DNA from: Crocodylus rhombifer
Taxonomy: Eukaryota > Chordata > Crocodylia > Crocodylidae
Direction: 5' to 3'
Length of the DNA: 64,000 nt
NCBI GenBank assembly: GCA_038503035.1
Contig: JAVSML010024722.1
Coordinates: forward strand, 1,542,754 to 1,606,753
The notes beneath the pieces were generated by a model that saw only the letters and a list, made by a program, of their open reading frames with translations, had not been told where the DNA came from and searched no databases. Position numbers and translations under genes: made by a program. Shown here piece after piece: positions 12,009 through 25,076 of the stretch. Each line of letters opens with the position of its first letter. Positions within the stretch are counted from its first letter, which is position 1.

Positions 12009-13300
12009 GGTTGAGGTTTGTGGGGATTTATAAGGGGTTTGGGGAGGGGCACACACCTGCCCCCACCATGTCCCCATGGCACACAGCCCCTGGGGCTGGC
12101 AGCAGCAGCCAGCTGGGCTATTGGGGTGCCCATGGCTAGCTGCAGACCAATCTGACCTTTTATTTTAAGTAGCAATTTAAAGTAGAAGAAAAATAAAGTA
12201 GTGTTAAAATAATCAAGTTAACTTAACATTTCAGCTAAATAGAAAAGAGAATAATAAAGAGGAGGAAAAACATATTTAGGAAACAACATGGCTGAGTGAA
12301 TTGTGATTTTAAGGACACTATTGGCTATATCTTAGTTTCAGGGAAACTTGGAAGTCAAGTTTTTAGTTTTTAATAAAAGAAAATACTTAGATTCACATAT
12401 ATGCAGTAGCAAAGTAGTACTTTTTAATAGTAAGTGCCAAGCATATGGTATTCATCATTAGCAGTAGCAACAGAAGCAGCCCCTGTCAGGCTACTGCTGG
12501 ATGATACTAGTTCAACTCTAAATATACTGTACTCTTTTTACATTCAGGTTGGTGTTACAAAAGGTAGCATTAATCCACTGCTAATTTAGTATATGAGGTT
12601 TCAGACCTGCACATTCTATGTGAGATCATCTCTGTCTCCTTGTATTGTATTTCTACTAGTTACTGTTTGTTTCTCTTGATTTTTCTTGATGATGTAATTT
12701 TACTCATCTCTTGCATGATTAAAAGTATGTTTTCTGAGAGTCTATACTGCAAAAAAACTTTAATTCTTTTTTCATTAGCAATACCTTTTAAGCCTCTTGC
12801 TTATATTTATAACAAATTTTCTGTTTACATATGCTATTAAAATCATTCAGTTTTCCTGCCAAGCCTCTGCTAGAATTCCACATATGTTTTTTCCAAAGCT
12901 ATACTCCTGTTCTCATTAACAAAGAGGGAAAAAAAAACTTCATTGGTGTTATCATCAAAATCAAAATCATGTTATTAGCTTGTCCAGTTTAATTGATTTT
13001 TACCCCCATTTGCCCCTTTCTCACATTTACTGCTTCCATAATATGACTATTTTTAATCTGTAGGGCTATGAGGTCCATCTGTAATAATAATGTATGACAA
13101 AGACCATTTTTTTCTTATAGCGATTAGCTGGAAGAGTTGAAGACCTGAATCAAGGCCTGAAGCTTTCAACTCATTCAGACAGTAATTAGCTGTCATGAAT
13201 GCCTTTACTGTTGACCATTATTGTTATAATGTATAAAATATATATGCAATTATAACTAAGCACTGCATCTTTAATAATAGTTAGCATTTCCACATTGCCT
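12009..13300. other. Unannotated; GC-rich patch then AT-rich DNA
   Basis: 12009-12160 is a GC-rich patch (CCCC and CAGCAG words) that may belong to the repeat body to its left. The rest is AT-rich and featureless. Confidence 0.35.
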
Positions 13301-13475
13301 GCTGTTCAATGACCTCAAAACTCTCATACAAATATGAACACATGAAAATATCTCATGATCTAGGTAAATATTTCCTCCATTTTACTGATGGCAAAATGGA
13401 GTCTCAAAGTAGTTAAGAAACTTGCCCCAAATATTTTCTGGCTTGCTGAGTTTAACCACAAGACTCTTTTTCCTT
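13301..13475 (-). repeat. MIR-like SINE fragment, reverse orientation
   Basis: The stretch 'ccattttactgatggcaaaa' followed by 'agtagttaagaaacttgccc' matches the order of the reverse-oriented MIR core (cattttacagatgaggaaac ... gttaagtgacttgccc). Upstream 'gacctcaaaactctcatac' fits the tail side. Strongly diverged, as expected for an ancient amniote SINE. Confidence 0.6.
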
Positions 13476-15344
13476 TGATATATTGTGTAACTCATTGTGG
13501 TCATAGCTCATAATTTGCTGGGCACTGCATACTTGTAACCTGAAGGATTCTTTTGCTATCATGTGGAACATTAGGAGATCAATACCAAGAAATTATACTT
13601 CACATCTGTTCTCTTGCACTAGACCAGGATTAAACCCAAAATGAGGTGAATTTTCCAATTTTCATATATTTGACTAGAAGTATTTAGGTACAAATGTGGA
13701 TCATAATAAAGCTCCTGACCCTTTTCCCATTTTTGGGTCACAAATTTCAGTGGGAGCAAGACTCACACTTTGTGTTATGTATTCTTTGGCTTTCAGAACC
13801 TGTTTACATATATCATTTAGGAAATAAAATAGAAACAGGAAATGAGATATATTTAGATATTGGCTTAAAGAAGAACACTTCTAAAAATCAGTGTAAAATA
13901 AAGACATTGTAGCATACATGATGTCTGATTGGTATAGCATGGCTATAGAACAAAAATAATGCTTACCTGGTTAAATTCTGTCCTGTAACCTTGAACCCTG
14001 CAGCAGCTGAAAATTTATTTTGCATTGAGGTTCTCTTGGTTCGACTTTGTCTTTCTTTAGATTTTCTGTGTGATTAAAGCTAGTCAGTAGACTTGTCCAT
14101 TATACCTAAGAAGAACAATACCAATGCAACCTAACCAATCAACCCCAAATACTACTTTCTCTCAATGCCCTCAGTATTGCATAACATATTCCTCTGTAAA
14201 GTTCTTACTAGATTGTGTCAAATCAAGAAAATAATTGGATGTTATGATTTATCTCAGAATATGTTAATTAGATTATTTCTTTATATCTGTCTTTAATTAC
14301 TAATGATTTCCTCCTTGAAACTGGGGAAAAATATGTAAAAACTCATTAACCTAATCCCTACATTAACTGTGCCCTTCTGTATAGGGGTGAATCTAGGGAA
14401 CATTATTTTTTTTGTTGAAATAGGTGCGATTTTATTTTCAATGCTTTTGTATTTTACATTCTAAACCAGGGAGAAAAAATCTCTTTATTAAATAAAAGGA
14501 TGCCTAAAAAATTCTTTTTTTCCTTGTCTGTTTAAATGGCAGTGTATGACAACGATGAACCTATAGGAATTCACAAAACCTACATGACTACTAATTACAT
14601 TCACTAATAATTAGTCATTCATATCTATATGAATGCTATACACATAATGGTAATAGCAGAATCATGTGTTAAAAAATCAGAAGATGAACAGTAACTCATT
14701 CTTATAAAAATACCTGAGGTGTGCAAAAATCAACAGTGCCATAATTATTTAAGAGAAAATCAAATTCTAAATAATGCTTAATTTATAGACTTCCAGTACC
14801 AGTCTGTTTGTTGTCATTTATAAAATAGTGAAAAAGAATTGCTTAGAAGGGAAATTGCTCAATTTCAAATGCTTTTGTCTCTAGAAAAGGTTATCTAAAA
14901 AAGATTAATATTGATATTTGGCTGGAACATCTCCACATGAGGTCTGTTCTACACTTAGGGAAGGGAGCATGGGGGAAGAATCAAGGGATAATCATAGGCT
15001 TCAGGCTTATGCCCTCAGCTTCTGGAGTTACATGATTAGATCAAATTCTCAGTCAAATGTAGCCAAAGCAGCCATAAATTATTCCAGACCTTAACTGCCC
15101 CCACATCCTTTTGAGATGGGAAGCTCTCTTCTTTCTGGATAACTTGCTTGGTAGGATCACTATCCTATGGATTCAAGTACAATTTACCTTTAGTGTTCTG
15201 ATTCTAATAATCTCAAGACCACTTCCCCCCAGATCTGCGTGCTCATTCCGGCTGAGTTAAACTCTCAGTCCCTGTCTGCTTGAAAAGATTTGCAGTTTGG
15301 AAATGACAAGATTTAGAAAAGGTTGATCCTGTTTTCTTCTCCAA
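13476..15344. other. AT-rich unannotated stretch
   Basis: No coding block, transposon terminus or strong inverted repeat recognised; short frames only. Confidence 0.4.
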
Positions 15345-16432
15345 GGCTAAGTACAAACTATCAAAAAGACTGAGGCTAAATCCATTCAATATTCACAGGT
15401 TAGTCTAGACTACTTATATTGAACTGAGAAGCAAGTGTAGAGACAAACCAGTGCTTTTGATTCCAGAAATGCAGCCACATGCCTGCAGTGGTTCAGGCCA
15501 GAAGCTGGGCGGCGCTAGAGAATGCCTCTCAGCCTGCTGACCACTGATAAGGGGTGGGAGGGAATCTGGGAGAGAAGTTTCCCTCCCCCTCTGATCAAAG
15601 GGCGGGGGGGTATGACCAGGCCCTGTCTAGCCTGCTGAATATGATGGGATGGAGGGTTAAATGCCTGTTCTGCCTGGCAGGGGGAAGCAGCCCCTGCCAG
15701 GCTTTTCCCTGCTTAAGCAGAGGTGGGAGTGAGGCTAATGCAGAGGTGGGAGGGAGGGAGGGGGAGGTAGACCCCAGGTGGGTTCCCATGTGGGCCAGGG
15801 AGGGGGTTTAACCCCCACTCCCCACCTCAGCATGCTGGCCCAGGCTGGGGCCTAGCCATGCCTCCCCCCTTGCATGAGTGGAGAGTAGGGATAAGTGTGG
15901 CGGGGGCTTCTGCTCCCCACCCCTGAGGGAGACCCTGGCTGGGGCCCTGTGTGAGCCAGGGAGGGGATTTAAACTCCTCTCCCCTGTGCCACCCTGGGTT
16001 GGGGCCTGGCCATGCTCCCACCCTCTGCTTGAGTGGACAGTTTGGGTAGGGGGTGGAGCCTGAAGCCTGGGGAGGGCTGCTTCCCCCCTGCCAGGCAGAT
16101 CCTCGCTGCGGTGTGGAGCTGGTTTCCTCCCCCGGCCTTTCTCAGTCAGCCAGAGCAGCGTCCACTGGAGTAGACAGCACAGCCCAGAGCTACAGAGCAT
16201 TCTGGGATGCTGGGGGACCATGAACCGGGAGGGGTCTGGGACAGAAGTTCCATAAACTGGTTTGACCTAAATCAGCTCAGTTTGAGTGGAGGTGGGGGTG
16301 AGGCTGGTTTATCTTAAATCAGGGCTAGCCATTTTGAAAGTGGTTTAAGTGCACTGAGCCGCTGTTGTGTTACAGATTTGAACCAGTTTCTGCTCACTTA
16401 AACCAGTTTATGTGTAACTTCTGTCCCTAGCC
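15345..16432. mobile_element. GGC-ended MITE family A, long form with GC-rich core
   Basis: Begins GGCTAAGTACAAACT and ends CTGTCCCTAGCC, imperfect inverted termini. Its first ~190 bases and last ~200 bases align with the copy at 37098-37544, for example 'aatgcagccacatgcctgc', 'aggccagaagctg' and 'ttgtgttacagatttgaac'. Between them is a GC-rich core of about 0.65 kb that the other copy mostly lacks. Flanking triplets are CAA and CAG, so a 3-bp duplication is possible but imperfect here. The open frames inside (up to 137 codons) show no transposase or other domain. Confidence 0.75.
15790..16040. repeat. Internal ~160-bp tandem duplication in the GC-rich core
   Basis: Two units start near 15794 and 15954 and share 'gccagggaggggg'/'gccagggagggga', 'tttaa', 'ggttggggcctggccatgc'-like and 'gagtggaca'-like words in the same order. 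The copies have drifted. Confidence 0.6.
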
Positions 16433-16889
16433 CAGTAGCTTCTTCTAGCTGTTCAGCCCTTGTAAATGAATAGCCCATCACTTCAGTAGTTGCAAAAACA
16501 TCCTTAAAGTGAGAAAGTATTTGCAGACCTCTGTTGTGATGTTTTATGTATAGCTTCAAAGTAGCTTGCCTCCCTCCTTAAACAGGCTACTTTTTGTGTC
16601 TTTTATTTAGTGCTGAGGCAGACAACATGAACTGGAGTGTTTGCGTACTAAGACAATCAACAGAATATTGTTGCTTTGAGGTCTGTTTTTCATCTAGGAA
16701 ATTCACATCAGGATGTCAATAATAAGAAAATGTTGACGGGGAAGAGGGAAGTATGGAAAGTAAGAGAATGAGTTAGCTCAGAATATAATATCAACATATA
16801 TGCTACACTTTGCCCACTGATGGGGAGCAGCTTGTTTAGACTGGAACTTAGGGAGGCACAGGTGATACTCCTGCCACTAATTCTTTCGG
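16433..16889. other. Unannotated spacer
   Basis: Mixed composition, no repeat terminus or coding motif found. Confidence 0.35.
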
Positions 16890-17219
16890 TCACATCTCAC
16901 GGCTCACAAATTTGAGCCCGTTGACATTTTTGTCAGTGGAGGAGTAGATGATAATGCTGATGTTGTCCAATGATCTAACAGTTATTTTGTCAAGTTGGTA
17001 ACCATCCTGTCCTAGAGGAATGCTTTGTTGATTTGGTAGAAGCATGCTGATTTTACCAGTGCTGCGACTTTATTCCAGCTGACCTAGGATCATGAAGCTA
17101 TTGCCTTTTATTTTGGGACTTAATACGAAGTCAGTATTCTTACTTGAATTTATAAGAATAATTGTTTTGAGTATTAGTTCCTTTTCTCCTAACCCCCTTT
17201 GCTTGTCTTGTACCTCTGT
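16890..17219 (-). pseudogene. Protein-like reading with one internal stop, family unknown
   Basis: On the minus strand one frame reads 49 codons (17219 down to 17073), a single TAA at 17070-17072, then 59 codons ending in TGA at 16890-16892. Its composition is protein-like, with hydrophobic/charged alternation and Gly/Pro turns in phrases such as SPKIKGNSFMILGQLE and DGYQLDKITVRSLDNISI, unlike the nonsense frames around it. It lies in otherwise single-copy DNA, with no repeat terminus nearby. I do not recognise the family. Possibilities are a decayed exon or processed pseudogene, a remnant of an unrecognised mobile element, or chance. A weak AG acceptor-like site precedes it on the minus strand near 17220. 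No function is proposed. Confidence 0.3.
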
Positions 17220-19287
17220 TCAAATGCACAGGGATCTAGAAAGTTAGTAACACTATTTAGGGAGTAGATTTCAAGCTAATATATCAGGTATTACAGCACT
17301 GTGTATACTTTCACCTCTTTTTTTGAGCATAAGGTGTGCAGTTCTTATACACTGTCACTACATATTGGGCCCTCAGCTTGGATAATGCTGGCTCCAAACA
17401 GCTGAAATGGCCTTTATAGCACATAAGGGAATGCAGATTTTTAATTAGGTGTTTAAATTTAAAAATTAATAACTGAGCTGTTGCTGTTACAAAATAAACT
17501 AAGAAAAAGTCACATGCATTTTACTTGAATTGCTGAAACTGGTACTCTACTGTAGATTGTGTGCTAACTTTTAATGAGTCTCCAATGTTTATTTAAATTA
17601 AACAATATTTACTTCTGTTGTTTAAAGTGCAGATGTTTAAAATATCATTTTTAGATTGTTTTCTTTTGTAAACTCGTTTGGGCTTTTGTTGTCTAATTCC
17701 TTTAAATGAACTGTATATCACATTTATGATATACATTGGTACCAGAAGGAAGCAGACTACTTTGTTTTTAGACAAAGACCCTAGGATAAGGGGCAATGTT
17801 TTTCCCCTCACAGGTGATGGAGTATGTACAAAGAATGTTGCAGATAATGGCAGCCCTGTCCTCTGAACAGATGGTGATGGTCCTGTTGCTAGGATAAGGC
17901 CTGAAGAATTTAGTTTTTAATTCCACATTATTTGCCTCAGTGCCATGAATATCCCTAGGTTTCCTGAGGCAAAAATACAAAAAATACACAGAAAGAGAAA
18001 GAAAAGTGACATGCAGATACAGAGGGAGACAGAGAAAGGGAAAGGACTGGAGCCAGGTCAATAGAAGCTTTTGGGAAAATGTCTGCTCAGCTGTCTGCAA
18101 TCACCTGGGTTTGAAAGGCAGGCAGGAAGGAAGATTGGTTTGGCATCAGAACTAGGCCTTTGATGCTTTAGATACCGCAGAGAAAAATACCCATTTCTTC
18201 CCATTAGAAGTCTGTTGACTTTCCTAATTAAGATAAACATGTTTCTGAAGAAGTTAGCTCTCTCAGTACTACATTTATAAAAACAACCATGCTTTAAAAA
18301 TATATACACACACAAGGCCGTATGCCAAGAACTGGTGCTGGTGGTGGTCTTACAAGTCACTTTACAGGAATATTTTTAAATCATTGCTTTATATTAAAGT
18401 GAGCGAATTTAATTCTGCCCAGTCAATTAAATATCTAATTTCAACTCAAGTAGATAATAACTGAAGTATTTTTTTTATAAAGTAATGAACAGTTAGAAAA
18501 CTGTTAAACACATAGCCTTCAAGCATGAAAAATATATTCGGTTAGCTGTTTTATTCTGTTATAATTAATTTGTGACAACGATTTTGTACTCCCATCATTT
18601 TAGTTTGTCATGAGAGGAGGGAGAAAAAGCTTATTTTAAAAAGACTACTTCAGAGAGAAATTCATAAATCCCTTTACTCCACCTAACTCAATTGGTAGGA
18701 CTAGGACATATATTTAGGAGTGAGTAGACTGACTGTATCAGGAAATCTCGCTACCTGCTGCTTTTTCCTATGAGCCAGTCTAGTCAGGAGAAGCTTATGG
18801 GCTTTGGGTTCCAGTGCTACATCAATCCAGCTGTCCTAAAACTTCATGTGCAAAATGATGATAACTGAATGGCTCATGGAGGTGTTGCATGTAGACTGGG
18901 GATGACTTCCATCTCCACATTGTCCTGACGTCTGAACAAGATCTAAATACGTTCCAAGGGTCTTAGTGTCATTTGCTCTAGCTTAGAAATGGTTTGTGAT
19001 CAGTGATCCTCTTCTTTGGAGCACGGCAGGCTAGTCCCAGCACTCGAAAGAGAATATGAGCAATGCTTGTTCGTGTGTATTTTTGGAAGTAATCTTTCTG
19101 TGATGTATAAAGGTGCCCTGAAAAACAATATATAAATTTAAAAAATGCTTTATGGAATTAGGGCATGCATATTTCCTTTGTTTGGTGTTTTGGAATAAGT
19201 GTTTAAAGAAAGGTAAATGTGTACATGCGGAATAGAAAACCCAGAATAAAAACTCTTATGCATATTCATCCTTTTTATCTCCTTTTT
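17220..19287. other. AT-rich unannotated stretch
   Basis: No gene or transposon ends recognised. Short frames only. Confidence 0.4.
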
Positions 19288-19425
19288 ATCTCCGTACCCA
19301 CCCACATCCCACATATCTACACTCACACCCATATGCTCCCCATCCCCACACCTATCCAGTCCCTGCAGACACACCTCCTCCCCAACATCCCACATCCCCA
19401 CCCCTCACAACATACCCTCCATTTT
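19288..19425. repeat. C/A-rich low-complexity tract
   Basis: Dominated by 'cccaca', 'cccatc' and 'ccacacc' words with almost no G on the plus strand. It gives long but meaningless frames on both strands. Confidence 0.6.
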
Positions 19426-22400
19426 AAGCTATTGTGTAATCACCTCTATGTAACTACACAAACACATGTAAGCCAGGACAAAAATAATCTTTGAAATCAA
19501 ATTAATGAATATTGTAGATTGTTTTTTAAGACTATATTTGGTATTTTTCTGATTCCGAGAAGGCAAACCCCCTTGCTGAAAGGAGTACTTCTGGGGGCAG
19601 TGGCCCTTGGCAGCTTGCCCAAACTTGGTAAGCAGCACTGTGCCCGAAATAATTGCCTACCCTGTACTAGGAACTTAAAAGCCCAGGGGAGAAAGCAGGA
19701 GAGGAAGCAAGATGTGGGCTGAACTGCTTACTGGACCAGAGTCAAATGGGTATCCCTGCCAGTGTCTAGGACAGGACTGAGATTCTGTTGCTTGAAGGCC
19801 TGTTTTATCGGAAGCCAGCAGCCTATGCAGCCCACTTACAATTTAGAAAATACTTATGTTTGAATGACCCTTAAAAATCACCTGAAATTGATTAGGTTTC
19901 CTCCTTGATAACTATCTTGGAACCGATCCTTCACCCCCCTTTTTTTCCTTTTTCTGTTGTGTCTCCCATCTTTCCAACAGCTTTCAGCATCCCCCGCACC
20001 TCTTACCTGAATTTGTCTTGTGCATTTGGGGATAGTACAGGGGCTTTCTTCCCCCCACGTGCATTCAGAAAATTAATAGCCTTCACCTATCAAAGGACAT
20101 CTAGAGCCTAGTTCTGTTCTCCATTCTCTTGCTTTGATGTAATAGAGAACAGGATTTGGTCCCTGGTCCTAAAAGTGCAAATAAGAAAACAAAAAGAGAA
20201 GTTTACCTCTGGTATTTGATCAGAGATGAAAGAAATCATTTCCTTTGCAGAGCTGGAGAAACGGTTTCCCATGCAATATGTTTTATGACACACAAATGAA
20301 CCATTGTAGCTCCAGCTATTTATCCTTCCTATTGCACGAAAGGATCAGATTCATGCCTAAACTGAGCTAATGCATCTTTTCTGATGCTTCTTCTCTGGTT
20401 GTCTTTCCTGTCTACTTGGCCTTATTATTTTTTTATGGTGAGAGTTTTTTCTGTATCTGTTATGAACTAAGAAATATTTCTGCAAAGTATTCATCTTCAA
20501 GTTTTTAAAACAATGTAAACACATGGTTTCTGGATTGTCAAAATAAACCAATATTAAAGGTGGGTTCTATATCTTAACTACAAAAAATCTTTAGATCATT
20601 CTCCTTAAAATAAGCATTGATCACTCTTTTTTCCTTTCTGCTAAATCTGGTTAGAAAAGTGTTTCTTTTTTTAATATTAAAGCAAAAGTTACTAGTGGCA
20701 CTAACCTCTCGTATGTAATGTAACAAGCATGTTCTATGTTATTTCATTCCTTTTATTTATGATTCATGTTTAATGCTTCATCCACTTGACTTTTTAATTC
20801 TCTATAATGAAGCGCCAAGATGCACACAGTACATGCAAGTCTCAGATTAAGTCTGAACACTTGTAATTACTGTTCTTCTTTGTTGGAAACATACTTGCTG
20901 TCTATTTTTAGTCACCTGAAAGACTTGGAGTACAAAACTTCCTCTCAGATCTGCAAGTTAGCCAACATTCATCATTCAGCTATCCCTAACAAGTCAAGAA
21001 GTTAGGAGTGTAGATGTGAGGAAAGAGCAGTTTACCAGTTTTGAGTTCCAAACTGTAGATTTGAGAAAACAGTTTTGCCCTTTTTTTAAAATATAGCTTA
21101 GCTACAGTAATCAAACTCTATTACACCCTGCATATGCTTTTATTTCCTGTTCCAATTATCTTTTAACCAAATTTGAATTTAACTTGAAACACTTTCTCTC
21201 CAAAATTATTAGTGTTAGTTTTCAGAGTCAGTAACTTGTTCGGAAGAACAAGTTTCCTGGACTTCAATTCGTCTCATTAATATCATGAATGATAGATTGC
21301 AATATCAGGCTCAGGTATTTCAGACTACATTTTAATATTGTGAACCAGTTTGGCACTATTCCTACATACACTTCATAGTGATATTGTGATTACTATGTTC
21401 AATTAATTGTTTTTCAAAGTACTTTAACAAGATCCTTGAATGAAAAGCACTTTGTAATTGCAAAGCATTATGGCTGTAATTGTAACATACTGTATCTTTC
21501 ATTCAAGGATTTCAAAGCACTTTATAAACACTAAGCTTCACAATTCTGAACTTCAAGGTCCTGCTAGATGTTCAGATTCAAGCTGGATAGAAACCACCTA
21601 TAGAGTTCTTATATATTTTCAAGCACTGATGTTATACCTGATTGACTCTTTTTATAACTGGATAGTCATTTTTATTGTGTGATAATTACTTTCGATGTAT
21701 AGCTGGTTTTACTTTGTATGTATGGCCAGTCTAAATTTACTGTGCAATTAACCAGTTAATGGAATAGTATATATAATGAATAGCAAGGGCCTAATTATCA
21801 TAGTGCCAGTCAATGGCAATGACTGAGATACAACTCAGGAGCCTTGATACCCAGCCCCCTTTCTTTAAATTACTCTCAGCCTCTTTTGGAAAAAGGAGAG
21901 GAAGTAAGTGAAAAGACTGTTCTGCTTCGTTTTCCTGTGAAAGTACATGTGAAAAGAAACAAAAGAGTGAAGTTGAAATACAGTTTATTCAGTTTTGTAA
22001 TCAAAGGCCCAAACTGTCATTCCACCTTGGCCTGTAAAAAATATCAAGTACCTGGAAGACTTGTGTGGGTATGAGGGGAACACATTATATAAATCAGTGT
22101 CAGGGAGTGAAGAAGGTAACAGAGGTTGAGGGCAGCCTGCAAGATGTAATGTGAGATAAGGACTCATCTGGGATCCCATTTGAAGTGGGTTGTGAAGAGT
22201 GGATTTTCAGTTTTTAAGTGTACTGGCTGTGAGCTTTATCTTCTCCTGGCTTGCCCACACATCTCCTGTTCCTGTCATTGAGCAAATGCTGTTCAGAGTC
22301 CTTCTGCATGACTCCATGGTTTGGTCTTCAAGTTGAGTGAAATCATGTTGGTTCTGCGATAGGCCTTCTCTAAATACACTGGAGATTGGAGCAGTGAGGG

Positions 22401-24768
22401 GAGGATCTACAGTTATCTGTTTTTAATTTTTTTTTTCAGTAGGTATTCTATTTAGCAATACATTTTTTGGTGGAGGCAGCAAAGCTGCATTTGAAAAAAA
22501 CATAGTAGTCATAAGAAAATGGAAGTTGTACTATTGATAAATGAGAGATTAAACTTAGCCTTTATAAAATCACGTTTTTATTTCAGGAGAGGTCTCAATC
22601 TTAAAAACACATTATTGTACCCAACAACAAAGAGAACATGGAAAGATTCAGTATAATTCACCTAATGTGACAGGTGAGAGCCATTTTTTCCTATGAATTT
22701 GCGGATATTCTTGTAACCTTTCCATAAATTTCTTTGCCTTTGAAGAGAAGGTTTTAAACACAGCTCTGATTTCTCCTCAGTAGTTAGAAATGTTGCAGAA
22801 AATGATTATTAATAAATCATTAAAGGTTTGCATATCATTTAGCTTCCCTACTGCTGTATTATTCTGTATTTCAGCCTTAATAGAAAGTCTTTTTAACAGT
22901 GTCTAAAAAAAAAAAAAAAGCGGGGGTGGGGGTTATAAGCTAGGTTTAATTGATGAAGAAAAATCACCTAACTTTATCTGTAATATTTGTAATGTTGAAG
23001 ATATTTGTTTAAATACAGGCATTCTCAGCCTAATTATTTTAATTATTCTTCACCTTGAATCTATCATGAAGTATAATCATGTTTTTTATAGCATTATAGA
23101 GCATGGATATTATTAAGATAATGAAGAGACTTTTGCCAAATGGCTCTCATCTTAGATCAAGGAGGATAGGGAATGGCAACGTGAAAATACTACTTGGCTA
23201 CCTATACAGATCTTTAAATTTCACTTGTCTTTCATTACTTCCCTTATCTCTTTTTCTCATTATTAAACAAAATATAAGACACATATTCGCCCAATGGTGC
23301 AGAAACCCTTTAAAAATTATTTAGATATATGTGTTTTGTTCTATAATGAACTCATATGGGCACCTGGTCATTTTTTAATACTGAACTTGTATATAGTGCA
23401 TTAATTCTCCAGTGTTCTTCTGTAACTGTCCACCTTCCAGAAAGCTGCTGTACACTAGTCATAAAGAAACACTTATAGTTCAACATAATTTCCCTTCATT
23501 TCTTTCTCTCTCTTTCCCTTAAAAAGCAGTTTAAAAGTAATAAAGCAGTTCCTTCTATAAATCTTTGATCTTTTTCTTCCTAGGGGAAGATTAATTTGTA
23601 AATATGCTAATGGATTTGTATAATACGAAACCTTCATAAGAAAAAACTACATTAGTTCATATGAATGAACACATCTATCTTATTCAATTTATAAGCAAAA
23701 GGCTAAAAGCACCAACAATGTGTTCTACTTGGTCTCATGTCCAAAATTACTGTAGACAACTCTAAAGAAGAAGAAAAAATACAGAAAATATCTTGGATAG
23801 GACGTTGTCATTTTGGAAATTCTCTCTTTTAGAGTATTTAGTTATATTGTGATTCAATTTCATTGTAATCAAGATTAATATGAAGGAATCTCCTGCCAAA
23901 AAAGATAGATGTTATGTTATATGAAAACAAATGCTCTACAAATGCTATATACCTTTCTGATAAAAGAAATATTGCATATTATTTAGGGTCATCCTAATGC
24001 TTACTGTTGAGGTAAGTACTTATGGCTGTGGGAGTCCTATGAAAACAAGAAGACTGATTCAGAGGAACTGGCAAGCTTTCCTCATTCCAGTTTGGTTGAA
24101 CAATTTGAAGAGTTAATCATGAAGTCAGTCCCAGTCTGGTACTAATGACTCTTCCATACCCCAAAAGACTTGCTCTAGAGTATTAGGTCCAGAATACAGA
24201 TGCATCCTAACACCTGTAAAAAAAGAATGAGTGGGGGATAAGTAAGGGAGGGATAAACAATAGACAGGGAAACAAACTCTGTTTCTCTCTGTCTCTGTGA
24301 CTTCAAGGCATAATTCAGTGAACCCTACTCATTTACTACATTGCTATTGGATGATGGTCCCACCGTCTCCCTATCCTTTTTCTGCTTTGCAACCCCTTAG
24401 CAGTTCAACTGCATTCCTGCTAGCCATTGTTCTTTACACCCTCCTTCACCCCCTTTTCCTATTTCTGTCTTCACTGTATCAGTTCCAAAGTTTTTCTTCT
24501 TCCTGCCAACAATCCATTTTCTTTCTGTTATTTCTTTCCTGCACCTCAGCTCCACCTTAGTTTTAGGGGGGAAATTGTGAAATAAATTAATGGCACAAAT
24601 ATACAACCCCCCCTACATAATTCTGTCTTCATTGTTCCTAAGAGCAGTAAGTTAAGAGACTTGATTTTTTTTATGTTATTTGGGCCTCTTTGCTTTTGCT
24701 CTTGGCAGAGGAAATATGAGGTAGAACTCTTTCCGTTAAATGTATGCTGCATGCAGTGTTCTTTTCTT
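19426..24768. other. Long AT-rich unannotated stretch
   Basis: No confident feature in over 5 kb. A 15-base A-run followed by a G-rich stretch sits at 22905-22931. The phrase 'aaggatttcaaagcacttta' near 21508 resembles an ancient SINE/LINE tail but is too short to call. No coding exon recognised. Confidence 0.4.
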
Positions 24769-24776
24769 AGCTAAGG

Positions 24777-25068
24777 CAGCATTTCCCAACCTTTCCCATC
24801 CCACAGCACACTTACATGGCCTGTTCCACCCCACGGCATACCAACTGAACGTGGGGGGAGGGTGGTGGTGGTGAACAGCTGAACGTGGAGCAGGGTGGGG
24901 GGATCGGTGCAGGGTCAGCTGGGACGTGGTGGTGGTGCAGGGCAGCGGTGGCAACACTGGCTGTAGCCATGCCCTGCCGGGAGCCACACCCCCAAAAGAT
25001 TCCACTGCACACCTGGACATGTCTGATGGCACACCAGTGTGCCGCGGCACGCTGGTTGGGAAATCCTG
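24777..25068. mobile_element. Non-autonomous hAT element (292 bp) with 8-bp TSD
   Basis: Inverted termini CAGCATTTCCCAACC and GGTTGGGAAATCCTG. Flanks are AGCTAAGG (24769-24776) and AGCTAACG (25069-25076), an 8-bp duplication with one change. The interior is GC-rich with GGTGGTGG stretches and no transposase. The 'ttcccaacc' end is typical of hAT families. Confidence 0.85.
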
Positions 25069-25076
25069 AGCTAACG

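Noticed and set aside
15808..16221. 137-codon minus-strand frame with overlapping frames
   Set aside because: Within the GC-rich, tandemly repeated core of MITE family A; no domain and no support as a gene.
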